A stretch of DNA of 64,000 nucleotides from Trileptium ribeirensis. Its lineage: Eukaryota > Nematoda > Enoplea > Enoplida > Thoracostomopsidae. The position numbers and the translations under genes are program-made. Shown in pieces: positions 1 through 11,935 of the stretch (position 1 is its first letter; the number at the start of each line of letters is the position of its first letter). The stretch is from the NCBI GenBank assembly GCA_030248225.1, contig JASANE010026831.1, positions 62,001-126,000 on the forward strand, read 5' to 3'. The notes beneath the pieces were generated by a model. That model saw nothing but the letters and a program-made list of their open reading frames with translations, did no database searches and was not told where the DNA came from.

Positions 1-3000
1 CCGCTTACGTAAATTGTGAAATCTAGAATGCTGTTTGGTTAACGTGAACAAACATGCGAATTTGACAATAATGTACTCATCTGCCAAAGTCAGTTTCTAC
101 ATTAATTATAACATGTTAGCGACCACTAAACTGCGAATACCGATAACGGAATTGTGAAAGAGAGCTTTTGTGCGCTTTAGTTCCCGATTTGACAAAACAG
201 CAATCATGTATTGGGCATCTAAAACGAAGCCACGCATAGATCGACTCGTTCTAAATCGGGATATTTCAAAACCGATTGGTTTTGGATACATTAAAACAAA
301 ATCGTTTTAATTTTAATCAAATTTCTGGCACATCATGTGATTGTTTCCGTATAATACGCTTGGTGGGACTTATGATCACACAATTTCGATCCAAACGTAT
401 TAACACGAAGTCGAAAATATAATTGGACCGGAGGACATACCAGTATCTCTCGGAGAACTCGAGGGAGCGGTGCATCTGCCAAGTATGGTAGCAAGCCTAT
501 ACAGGAACTATTGACATTTGTTCATTATGGTGCAGCACTGTAATCACCGTCTCCACTTACGTGCCAGGCTTATGTTTATGCCGGGAATGGGATACAAGAA
601 AACAGGAGAACTGTTATGATGGAATTCAGCTATTACAGTGCTACTACATTTTTCAAACCCGCTTGTTGGGAGTAGAGGGTCTCCGACTTGAGTGTTGCCC
701 CACTTCACGCTGCAATGGTGGTGAAATTACATTAAGCGGACATTTACTAGCAATGAGTTTTCCTTAAAGTATAATTTTGCAAACACACAACCTGCAGCAA
801 ATAGATGTCTCTATACTAAGAATTATTGTTTGTATTATATTTGATGAATTTCAGTGTTGCGATCATAAGAGCCCAAGTCAATCTGCGGGACGTGACGTTA
901 TAACCTTAAAAACAGCTTAGTGCTTTGTACTCCTATTCTTGAGGGCGCACAATCATGGATTTGGGGCTTCACCAACACAGCTTCGGGGCCTCGCTGACAC
1001 CGTTTAGTGGCAGGCCCACCGACACGGTTTAGGGGCCTCACTGACACAGTTTACTGCGGTGCCTAATCTAGACTAACCGCGGGGCTGGCTGCATCGTTTA
1101 CTTCAATCCGACCACGGTCGCAGCAGCCACCTACTACCCACGTTAAGAGGGCTTCGGGCATCCAGGGGCCTCCTGTCTGATACAAAAATAAAGAATCTGT
1201 TCCATATTTGCCGTATAGGGGACTCGGACACTGTTGTTTGGGAGAATGGGACGTCGGAACACAGTCGTGTATACTATGTGTTGGAGACCTCGAATGATCC
1301 AAATATTTTTGGCATGCTGAACACCATGATTCGATTATCTGTTGAACAGCACGTATCATGCCTTTTCCGCAGTTTACAGTGGGTTAAGCGCAATGAATCC
1401 CTTTCCAGGTTACAGCATGCTTTCAATACTTTGATTATGTATCTCGTAAAAGACGTCACGAATTGTTTATAGGTTTTTCGGTACTCTAAATACGGTAGTT
1501 TTGTTATCTAAACACCAGCACAAATACTTCATACGTTGTCAGTTTCTTTTCAATAGGTTTAGGGTCGAATAGATTTAACGTTTTTCAACAAATTCAGGGT
1601 TCTAGAGGTTCTAGGATAGTAATACATAAAATATAGCCTGTTGCAAATGATAACTCAAAATGATAACCTATGAATGAAACCATGCTCTCTGAGTTTCACC
1701 CTCGCATGATAGATACTAGTGTTAATGTATAGATATATAATAGCGACAGAGTATACAAAATGCTATGTTGGACGCTATAGGGAAACACTAGCGAAACACT
1801 AACGCATTTTCATTAATATTGAGCTTAAAATGTTATATTGTTACTAATATTTCACATATGGTGTAGATACGCATGCTTTCATCGCACAAACTAGATGCTT
1901 GGGTAAGACCGTTGGGTCTACAATTTAAAACTCTGCTTTATATAACAAGTCAGAAAGCAGTGCAATGCATGGGAGTTCGCCGGAAAATTTAACATTCAAC
2001 CGCTCTGAGATATGTAACAAAGATATTTCTACAAGAACGCACTAAAAAATTATTGCAAAAGCGAACCAAACAATACATCCATTTTGATAGTTAATCGCAG
2101 AATTGTGAATATAAATAATAAATTTTTCCCTGTTATTGCCTTTTTTTGAAACGATACATAGAAGATGGATGACATTGTTAGCGTGTTGAGCTAGACAAGG
2201 TCTACGAAAACATACTCAAATTGGAATAGGAATTACACATTTAAAAGCTAAATTTTAGAGATTTTGGTTCCAAATTTTCACTGTTAACATGCAAATCCTA
2301 TGCAGCAAGTAATGTGGAGTTATTTTTAGTGGTTGATGGGTGCGATATAAAATTTTATTCAATACCTAATTTTAAGAAATGGATCCGCATTTTACCATGC
2401 TACATATATATAGAAAGACCAAAAGACGTTGCTGATTTTGGTTCAAAGTATCAGTCCTGATTCAGCAACTAACTAGGACTGACTCCAGACTCTGTATTTG
2501 CTAAATATTTATGTCATATAATGCGATATTCTCTGTGAAAATCGATTTGCACGTCAAGATACGACTCATCACAGCTAAATTTGAGTTCATTTTGGCATGA
2601 AAAAGAGGGTTATTCACCACTAGCTCCACAATAAGTGGAGTTACTGATGCACGCACATGCATGAATGTGCCAACTCCTCAATACTTTACATAGAAAAATA
2701 ATTAGTCGCATCCGATTATCCGCTTCTGAATTACAGTTTTGTTGAAACAAAATATCGTTCTTCTACATTCAAACAAAAACTAGCTAAGTAATTAATTCAG
2801 ATAAAACTTTTGGATTTGAAAAATTTTTGCAAAACAATTTATACGTTTATTAAATATATTTTTACAGAAGTTGAGCTAATAGATGAAATGCTTATGGCTC
2901 AATGTGTCGTATCAACGACCTTTGTTGAAAACCGGAAGTTGATGGATACTTCCGTTGTGCAGTTTACTTTGAACTCAAATTGTTTTGAATTAATGTTTGC

Positions 3001-3641
3001 TAAGACCTACAGTCTATAAGACCCAAGAGTAATAATGTTTATAACTATAGTTGTTACTATTTCTCATTTTGAGCGCAATGTATAGGTATGACTATATAGT
3101 GTTCATAAAAATCGATAATGTCGTGCCACCGTTCAAAATAGTCGCTGGCCTGCCCCCACTGAAAATTCTTTAGAATAGGCGTTGGCGTCTATTTGTTAAG
3201 AACAATATACGTGATTTTAGCTATCTAATGTCTTGATAATTGAGTTTTTCGCCACATATCGGATAGATACTCGATTTTTCCGTAATATGATGCTGTCGTG
3301 ATCCAATCAATTTTTGGTGCATATGACGCGTGGTCACACTGCGTCTTATCCGAACCGATAGGATTGTGCGCGATTATATATTGAATGGCCACGTTGTACC
3401 TTATCCGATCCAATCCTATAGCGCATGCACATATAGTAGGTGCGCCAAATGTGCGCCGCATTTTTATGTCGAATATTAGATTACAGTAACTTTTTACTCC
3501 CATTTTTTAACGCAGTCAAATACAACCACCAAAATCACAGGGTATATGCTGTTGTGTCTGTAGGTTAACCCATGTTACACTTGGTCCAATGCTACAACTA
3601 GGGGACGAGGGAGTGTCCCGAAACCACCGAAAACCTGGGTT
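1..3641. other. Non-coding AT-rich DNA
   Basis: I see no exon-like or RNA-like signal here. The only structure is a short GC-rich run at about 961-1052 in which a unit of the form GGGGCCTCnCTGACACnGTTTA recurs three to four times with variation. Confidence 0.5.
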
Positions 3642-3909
3642 TGACGCACATTAGGAACCTATTCCTAATCTGCTCACCAGGTGCTCAATCTGCGTCAGCC
3701 CATCCCTAATCTGCGTCAGCTGCAGATTGGCCAACTTTACGGTTGCTGAACGTTGTTTGGAATTGAAATACGAATGATACCATAATTATACTCGGTTAAA
3801 ACCATTTTGATATATAGTCAAGTCAGAGAATTTTAGTCCCGAGTTAAATTTTTCGAGCTTTACATGAGCTAAACATGATATAACAATTAAAACGTCAGAA
3901 ATATATCTT

Positions 3910-4206
3910 TTATAGGGTTTTCATGTATGAAGCACATGTGCTGCAAAAATAGTATCGTTTCGCTGCAACCCCTCCGCATTGCTCGTGTTGCCAGGTTTCA
4001 CAGTCCGAACATTGCAACCAGTCCGATGTGTTAATGTCATCAGCGTATGCTACGCAACAAACAGGACAAACGGAACGCGGGCGAACGTTTTCTATTATGG
4101 CTGAGATCGGTGGCTCGTCGCTATTTACTGCAGCGGAAGTTGAAGGCTGTGCCTCCATAATGGGAGAAGATAATTTCTTCTTTTTGACGCGTTCAGGTGT
4201 TCCAGA
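3910..4206 (-). pseudogene. PHD-finger exon, C-terminal part of a transposase-like gene
   Basis: Reading leftward from 4206, an open frame follows an AG acceptor (CACGAG) and runs to a TAA at 3910. A lysine-rich stretch and a Ser/Pro linker come first. Then comes a zinc-binding pattern CPVC, WLQCSDC, WQHEQC and FCSTC, which is the Cys4-His-Cys3 order of a PHD finger. PHD fingers of this short form are common at the C-terminus of Tigger/pogo-like transposases and genes derived from them. The HTH-like exon at 5013-5222 on the same strand fits the N-terminus of such a gene. No DDE core lies between them, so this is either a deleted copy or a small gene keeping only the two ends. The family assignment is inference; the zinc pattern is seen directly. 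Confidence 0.45.
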
Positions 4207-5012
4207 CTCGTGAGATCAGCAAAAACAGAAAAAATATGCTAAGCACAACGACACAAAAATCAAGGCACATAAAACCAGTTACACACACTGTCTGTAACAA
4301 ATTACCTGAGATATCTATAATAAGAAAAACGAAAAACAAGTTATCGAACTTTGATACCATGGAAAAACAGTAACACTTGACCTCATACATTGTGGGAAGA
4401 CTACGATTAAAACAAGTGCACAAAGCTGCTTATGCCGATGCCCACCCACATTGGTTTCCTTCCCTCAGCCTGCTACCATCACCGCGAGGTTGGAGACATC
4501 ACTGCCCATGACCCCTTATGTCAACAAGCTACTCATGGTATGCATTGCATGTGTTGCACAAAAAACTATGTAGCTCAGGCTAGCTTGTGGTCTCACAGTA
4601 ACCATTAAGTTATTAATGAAATCAATTGTGGTTTTGTGGACGCAATTTATGTTTACTTTTATAATATCTAAAAAAGTCCAGCTGAGGACCGTAACGTTAT
4701 ATAATTACAAAGGAACAGCTTAGTGCGTGGATGGCAGCCTCCCGACATAGGGTTAGTAGTAATCTGGGACCATATAAAGGTCGAACCTTAGGTTAAGACA
4801 GGCACATTAAATGCAAAACGGCATACCAGCGAATGACGTCACGCCGTCAGCTTGGCTTTCGCCTATACTTCGACAAACCTGCCCCTTTACAAGGTCCAAT
4901 TAGTTTATCTGGTTAGACATTCAGTTTTAAACTACACATGAACTTGAAGCTATGCCAAATCACATCGGCTACAACATATTACCACAGCATGCGTAATAGT
5001 TTCATATTTTAC
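4207..5012. other. Presumed intron between HTH and PHD exons
   Basis: About 800 bp with no DDE-transposase coding signal on either strand. It may be an intron of the minus-strand gene or the scar of a deleted transposase core. Confidence 0.3.
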
Positions 5013-5222
5013 CTGTTAAAGCTTTTGACGTTCTTGTTGCATCCAATGCATTTTTCATATCATCTTCCGACCACCTGAGTATCTTGCGTTTCGGCGGTGT
5101 TGCAATTGGCTGATATTGTTTCTTTTTTTTGGCGTCTTTGTCGCCTTTGACTTATCAGGAATCTTTGCGACAGTTCCTTGTCTGCTATTCATAATTTTTC
5201 CAGCAATTTTAATACGAGCCAT
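5013..5222 (-). pseudogene. HTH-like N-terminal exon of a transposase-like gene
   Basis: An ATG on the minus strand at 5222 opens a lysine-rich leader (MARIKIAGKI...). After a run of eight T on the plus strand (5123-5130) the sense shifts by one base into a frame reading KILRWSEDDMKNALDA. This resembles the WSEEDM...ALEAV start of psq/CENP-B-type helix-turn-helix domains of pogo-like transposases. A GT donor follows immediately (ACAG|GTAAAA at 5012). The frame change falls in a homopolymer, so it may be a real decay event or an assembly error. It is probably the first exon of the gene ending in the PHD exon at 3910-4206. Confidence 0.4.
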
Positions 5223-8200
5223 ATGTCTATATGTAAACCTTAAATTCTAAGAATTGAATGATTTAAACTTTAAACCTTACGTAACAAATAACGTTTGGCC
5301 TAAGGTTAATGCGAGACTAAACTTAACATGCACCCACCAACCATCCTACTTTGTAAAAGGCGATGTGGAACCCATATCCATTGTTACGGAACAAAGTGCT
5401 GATTTTGCGGAACAAAGCATTTTGTGGGACACATTTAAAATTATATAACGCTACGTCCCTCAGCTTCACTTGGGCCAGCACCTTTAACGTCATTAGGGTT
5501 AGAACTTAATACTGCTGGTTCAAATGCCCAGTCAACTAATAATAGTCTGAACCACGATGAATATTGACTATACTTATTCAGAAAGCTGGCTTCTGTGAAA
5601 GTTGGCCTGGCCATGAGCTTTCAACGCGCACCACAAGCATTTTTGACGTGAAACTACATGTGGCAAAAATATGTGGATCAATAAAAGAAGTACCAATTTT
5701 TATACGTATGCTCTGCATAATATTTTCGTTCGCTGTTTTTCGCGTGAACTCTTGGCTAGTACCATATGCCACAGCAGCTCACAATCGTTACGGCTTACAA
5801 TAATTTAAAAATAAGTACAGCTATAAGGTACATATTATCCACAAACCTATATGAAGAAACAACATGGAATTTTGGCCCCGTTTGAGGCCGAGGCGCGGGG
5901 GCTGCCGCCCCTGGAATGGCTGCCACCCCCTCCTTGGCAGTGCAGGTGGAAACTGCCCAGCCGAATGTCGTATAATAATTCCTAATTATTTTTTTGTGTA
6001 AAACCCGCATGCTAATAAGCAGGCAGCTACGAATTGCGACAGTTATGTCGTGACGCACATTAAGGGCCCTGACGCACATTAGGAACTACCTGACGCACAT
6101 TATGGTATTTTGGCTAGAAAATGACGGTGTGCTAATAATTACTGCCATACACATTACTGCGTAGATTTTTCAAAAATCCGCCTTCGGCATTGGCAAGGGG
6201 AGATTCCCAGCATCAATTTGATATAAAATTTTACACAAATCGACTTGAAATAACATTAAAACCTTAAGCTGAACGATGCATGTGCCTAACCACAAAACGG
6301 TGAGAATTCAAAGCAAACTTAAACTATTTTTATTTATTACATTATTGCGCTTTCTACAGCTGCAACATAGCTAAAAAAGCCATAGCAAAAAACTACATTT
6401 CACTAGCTACATGTTGATATAAAAATATTTGCTAAATAATGTTTTAGCGAAGAGTTATAGCATGCAGAATACGGAAGTGACGCACATTAGGGGCGGCGCA
6501 CATTTGGCGCACCTACTATATTTATCAGGACCAAATCGGGTGAGAAATGTAGATATCCGGCGGGACCACTCAAGTAGAAGTCGCAATTTCGAGATCATAT
6601 TTATATTCGGCGGAAACTGCTTAAAAATTTTATTTTCCCAGATCGACAACAGAAATCGCAGTGCACCTAATAGGGGTCGCTGCGACCCTTCGGCCATTAT
6701 TCCGAAATCTGTCCGCCGAGCTTCCAGAATAAGGGCGGAAAGGGTCGGAACACACCTATCTAGCCTACTGTGTCTGCTGTAAACCTCCGTTCCCGATATT
6801 TCTAAGCGGTTTAAGTCTATTATAAGACGACAGAGAATTTGCGTCCCCTAATAAAAAGGGTTCACATGGGAACCCCACGTGCAGAATTTGGTCGTAACAA
6901 ATCAAATCGGATGCAATGGATCAACAAATTGCATAGATCGTATCGGTTGGAATCGGGTCAAACGGTGCGCATGTTCAACACGGCATAAAATTAATCGGAT
7001 CATCAGCTATAAATCCGACCACAAAATATTAGACCGAAGACCATAACCGACTGTTAATTTTTGCTTGAAAACGTGTTTTTTACAATACAAAAATACGAAA
7101 AACTAATAACGAAAGTCTACATATAAATAGCTTACTACAGTTGAGGTTTACCAGGGGCGCCTGTACTTATTAATTGCATAAAAACTATGACTCTTTTTTC
7201 AGCTGTACGGCTCATGTTCAGGTAAGAGTGAAACGTTTGTGGTAGAATGTGTCTTAAAAATAGCTATTGACTCCCAGCTACTAAACGACGGAGATTCAAA
7301 CAATCAATTATTTATTTATAAATTATAATTTGATAATTATTAATAATCATTTTTAATAATAATTAGTATTAAATTCTGGGCCGGATTTCGGCTAAAGGTA
7401 GAAATATGGTCCTTCCGCCATCGGACGCACTAGGTATAGGACAGGGTCGCATCCTGCCGGATTATACCCTCCTCCTCCCCCTTCGAAAATACTAGGTTCG
7501 CCAATGATTATAATAATTATTTATAAATTTATTCCGTTGTATGGTAAGATAGATCATGCTATATACACTTCTAAATCGCTGGTTTTTGCAACGCATGATG
7601 AGGTAAAGAAACTACATCTACAACAAGAAAGCTTGTCCGTATCTCTTCTGTCTGCACAGAGCAGTTGAACACCCGCTTTTTCTAGAGCTAGTCCGTTGTG
7701 ATGTTGCTGTCATCATCTATAAAATAAAAAAATAATTGAAACAGAACGTGGGGAAGCGAACGGAGTTTCTACTACGGGCGCTAGGGCGAAATTAGTGAAA
7801 TTTCTTTTTTCATCTGTCGCTGTTATTCATAACTCATTTTCGCACGACTAATTCCGACAATTTTTATGTTTGACAGCAAATGTGGCGGCGATGCGCCATC
7901 TAATTGAACGTGAACAACTCCGGCCCCATCATCTAGGTCAAAATGTCAAAAACAGGTTTTTAAGGGTTCTTTACCAAAAGTGGTCATATGGGTACCAGTT
8001 TTTCGAGATCTAAAACTTTGGTGACTAAGAAACTCTATGGAATGACTCTCTGTTTCGCCGTGGTCCCGAATATTGTGATCGACCCTTTGCCAGAAATGGT
8101 GATTTTTCAGGTTTCGCCGTGTATTGCTTATTTTTACCTTACAATGAATGTGTATTAGGTTATAAGCAGGCTGGGTACGGTGGTTTTGCTATTCAGAGTC

Positions 8201-9072
8201 TAACTTGACTATATCATACTTTTTCATGGAGTTTCAAGGGTCTTATGGTCGACGATCGGTCGACATTTATAGAAAATTTAATATGGTTATCTTATTCTAG
8301 CTGAGACGCCTAAACACCAAAAACAATAAAGCTTTGTAGGCCTCTAAAAATAATTTGTGATCTTTAGCAGAATTCGATATTTCCAACAAATTCAAAGAAA
8401 ACTCTAGGTAAAATAGAGTTTGCTAGGTAGCTCAGCCGGTATATAAGTTGCAGTTACGCATTGATCGGAGCCTCAATTTCAAAGTGCTGATCTACTTGTG
8501 TTTACTTTATTTTACAAGGAAGCGATCACCTTTATATCTTAAACATCTTGCGAGCATATTGGTGCTTCTATATATATCCTTGTTGACTGAGTTGCACTTT
8601 AGTGAGAGCATGTTGGTGCTTCGATTTTTGACAACACATTAGTATTTCATCTGGAATTGAATTTTCACGCTAGTTTGAGAGAACATTAGTGCTCCATGAT
8701 CGCTCTTGAACCCTACACTAAGGCCGCCTTAATTGTTACTTGAGCCCAAATGACTCGTATGATTTTATGATACACTTTATCCTGTTTCTATGTTCGATTT
8801 ATAAACCTCGTCGACTACCGTCGTCACCCTTGTATGTAGATTCAAATAAACTCTGAAGATTAAAACTCTAGCGTCCAGAGTTTATTATTGACAGCGTTTA
8901 TATGTTACATATTGTGTCCCTTCGGACAAGTCACCTATCCGCGCTACGGCTTGACGATGAAAGTTGCCATGCCTTAACGCGTAAAGCTTGCTATAGCACT
9001 GCCTTATTTGAGTACAAAACTATTACGAGACGAATCCACGAAAAATAGTTAAATATTGCTCATCTAGATTAC
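5223..9072. other. Non-coding DNA with small GC-rich patches
   Basis: No supported gene. GC-rich patches at about 5875-5960 and 7378-7500 interrupt AT-rich sequence. Open frames here are short and have no recognisable domains or plausible splice context. The TGACGCACATTA repeats are listed separately. Confidence 0.45.
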
Positions 9073-9582
9073 TGCGACGTTCACGTTATAATGTCCCCGC
9101 TGTTTGGAACTTTTGACCCCATGTAGTCGCGACCCTACCGTATAGACAGTCAGGGTGACACCCATACTGTAAATAAAATGCCGAGGGTGTACGACACACC
9201 CTTAGCTACTAAATTTTTTCTAGACAGTGACGTACACACCCTTAGCTACCAATTTGGCGCGAATTAACTATAACGGACACCGTCTGTAGCGAATGCGGTT
9301 TATTAGTCAACTGTCCTGTGGAGTTTTTCCTAAATTCTCGATATTTGTATCTAGCCCATATGAACATTGCTCAAATAATTCCGAACAGTGTCAATAAAAC
9401 TGCCAGAAGACACGGTGTGCCTGACACTGTCGGCTAGTGGTAATACGCGTAACTAGCTACCGTTGAAAAAATTTATTAACAACATGGGGGTGTCTAAGAC
9501 ACCCTGTTGTCAACAGTGCGTCTGACACTGTGTGGGGTACATGGGTTCCAAACGTTGGGGACATTATAACGTGAACGCCGCA
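9073..9582. mobile_element. Non-autonomous DNA transposon (MITE), complete copy
   Basis: The left end TGCGACGTTCACGTTATAAT is mirrored by the right end ATTATAACGTGAACGCCGCA. The terminal inverted repeat continues inward (GTCCCC...GTTTGG / CCAAAC...GGGGAC) for about 40 bp. The element is about 510 bp and has no coding capacity. It is flanked by TAC on both sides, which looks like a 3-bp target duplication as made by PIF/Harbinger-type elements. Further copies lie at 34881-35372, 35954-36027, 36447-36522 and 40917-40983. Internally it repeats ACACCCTTAGCTAC. Confidence 0.75.
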
Positions 9583-10430
9583 TACAACACACGTAAACAA
9601 GTATAAGTTTACTGTTAAATGTGATCGCATTAAGTTCTACCGTCGTAACCGATTATAGGACACCGAATCCAAATCCGACGTTAAACACATGGGGGATCTA
9701 CAGTGGCTAATAATTTTCTGAGCGAATTCATGCTTCAAGAGCTTCAGATTGACACAAAGTTGACAAGATTCTATAATTCACGCATTTTGGCATGTACAAT
9801 ATGATTGGAAACACGATGAAATCAAACAATCCCCAAGTGAGATCGAGTTGGGGAATAGCTGATTGGCATTACGGCCAGTGAGGAAGTGTCAGTGTCAGCT
9901 CTTCCGGTGGATCTCAGCAATCATACCACATACCAGATACTAGAAACCTGCACTACTAATCGGTCGGGTGCGACCACACCTCGTGAAGCGCGAATGCCAC
10001 TTGCCAAGGTCTATAGCTTCTTGGGTACGACCGCGAAAAGTTATAAAATTACTAAAATTTCGAAAATTTTGAACCACCCTTGAAGATTCGATAGCCGGGG
10101 TCATGTGGGCGTGGTTTTAGGAAGTTGCGCCATGCCGTTGGTTAACGTTATTACAGAGATAATTCTTCTGAAATAGTGGTTTCAAGAGAATCTTTCAACT
10201 TCATGGCCACATGTGAAACAGATGATATTTAAGCTTTGAAACTTAGTCAGATTTGGTATCCGACAGTTACAGGATGCAATCTTCGTGCTGTAGTTATGGC
10301 AATAGCTCACGCCAAATTTGTTTATGCAAATTTTTAATCACATCATTGCTTACTGAAAATAGTGCCAAAATTATACAACGCTCTTTGCTTTTGAAAGACA
10401 GATGTCATTCTAAGAACATAATGCATTCAT
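9583..10430. other. Non-coding
   Basis: Nothing recognisable on either strand. Confidence 0.4.
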
Positions 10431-10439
10431 GCCAAAGCA

Positions 10440-10745
10440 TGTGTTTAAGGTCCTACCCATTCTTAGGCCTCGGACCCGCCACCCCGCAGATACCCTGGCC
10501 TATCCCTTCTCCCTGAAAGTGCCATTGTACTCCTCTTGGTGCGCTGCACAACCCCTTCCTTCTCAGGCGCGCCGTAGACGATGGCAGCATTTTAGCAAAA
10601 TTTGCCAAAACTAGAGTGGGAATTGGCAAAATGGGGTAAAGTAGGCAAAAAGGAAGGATGCCCTCGGGAAGGAGGGGTCGTCAAACCCTCCTGGACTACC
10701 TTCCCGAAAGGCCTATATCCTCTCTCCCTGAGATGACCCTACCTC
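10440..10745 (+). repeat. A-rich-core dispersed repeat, copy A
   Basis: A CT/GC-rich flank is followed by an A-rich core built of variants of GCAAAATTGGCAAAA, then another GC-rich flank. The same organisation recurs at about 11640-11935, 26830-27185, 31745-31990 (opposite strand) and 40655-40800. Probably one dispersed repeat family. Confidence 0.45.
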
Positions 10746-11639
10746 AGGGACGTTAGCTAACCCTGCCGAGAGCATGTATGACATAATGGTTTCCTTTATT
10801 TGGTGGTTGTCGACATGACTTGGTGGTTCCCTTTATTTGGGAGCTATTTGAATGATAATGCTGTTAATGTTACTAGAAACTGTTAAAAAGTTGTAGTTGT
10901 TCCATTTAGTCTTTACGTCATACTTTTGACAAACTTTACGTTTAGTTTAGCTAGATGGGTTCTTTCCTTTTGCGCTGTTTAAATGGTTCTATTTTAGTGG
11001 TTGTTGCTTAAAAATCGTCGCTTTTACTATTTTAGGGGATCATAATTTTACATAGACTATGAATAATGTTGAGAACATTTCATTTTTTAGTGGCCACTGT
11101 CATACTGCATTACGAGATTCCCTGTATTGAGCACACTTTGAATGATTAGATAGTCCATGCAGTGAGTGCAGCGTGAAAGGAATTGTTAGTGGATAGCGTG
11201 ATTACTAGGCTTTTATAGATATATAGGCGTATATAGACGCTGTTGAAAAACAAGCTAGTCTGTACAACTTCACGATGGGTTCAACTGCACAAAATGCCGA
11301 TAAGCTTTCATTTTGGGTGGCTTATTACGAGGTATAGTGGGCTACAACGATGCATCACGCGCCCAGAAATGTAGTCATCGTAGCGACAGCGGCTACCAAA
11401 GAGTGAAAGTTCTGAAGATAGATTTCAGCAAAATGTTTTTGTATTGTATAAATTCTGCTTCCTGATCCCGCGAATACGGGTGTAAAAGCGATGGGCAAGC
11501 CTTTAGTTTGCGCGCGTACCCGCGTACTCAAAAGTTTTTGCGCGGGTATATAGCTTTTGGGTTCCAATAGTGTCATTTAACATACGTGCTCATGGGGGAC
11601 AGGAGGATTATGTTCCTGAACTTTGGACCCGTCATCCTT

Positions 11640-11935
11640 CGGGACGCTGCCCATTTTCCTAGAAGCTAGCCTGATCCTGCTCCCACCCTCAAAGGTTCTG
11701 CACTTCCTTCCCGCTCTCCCGCCTCCCGCGGCGGTGGCGCTTTGTTGGTGGCAAAATTTTTAGCGGTGGCAAAAATTTTGAGAAAATTAGCAGAAATCGG
11801 GGATAATTAGGAAAAATCGGGGGAAAACTGACAACAATTAATAAATATTTAGAGTCTCCAAAAAGTTCGAAAATTTATCCCACCGCTCTTGACCACCGCC
11901 TCCCACCGCCGACCAGCTGGGAATTAGAACTCCGT
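11640..11935 (+). repeat. A-rich-core dispersed repeat, copy B
   Basis: GGTGGCAAAATTTTTAGCGG and related units form the core. It continues into GAGTCTCCAAAAAGTTCGAA and AAAATTTATCCC, which closely match copy C at 27060-27090. CT-rich flanks are present on both sides. Confidence 0.5.

Larger units (their letters stand above)
3642..6491 (+). repeat. Dispersed 12-mer TGACGCACATTA, five copies
   Basis: TGACGCACATTA occurs at 3642, 6051, 6070, 6091 and 6478, usually followed by GG. The copies at 6051-6102 are about 20 nt apart and nearly tandem. The surrounding DNA is not obviously repeated. They may be ends or internal parts of an eroded mobile element. Confidence 0.45.

Noticed and set aside
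4306..4314. Nine-nucleotide micro-exon (ATATCTCAG, minus strand) between TTATTATAG and GTAATT
   Set aside because: Splice signals look good but a 9-nt exon cannot be supported without transcripts.
6429..6782. 117-codon open frame
   Set aside because: Overlapped by a long frame on the other strand, includes the TGACGCACATTA repeat, no domain seen.
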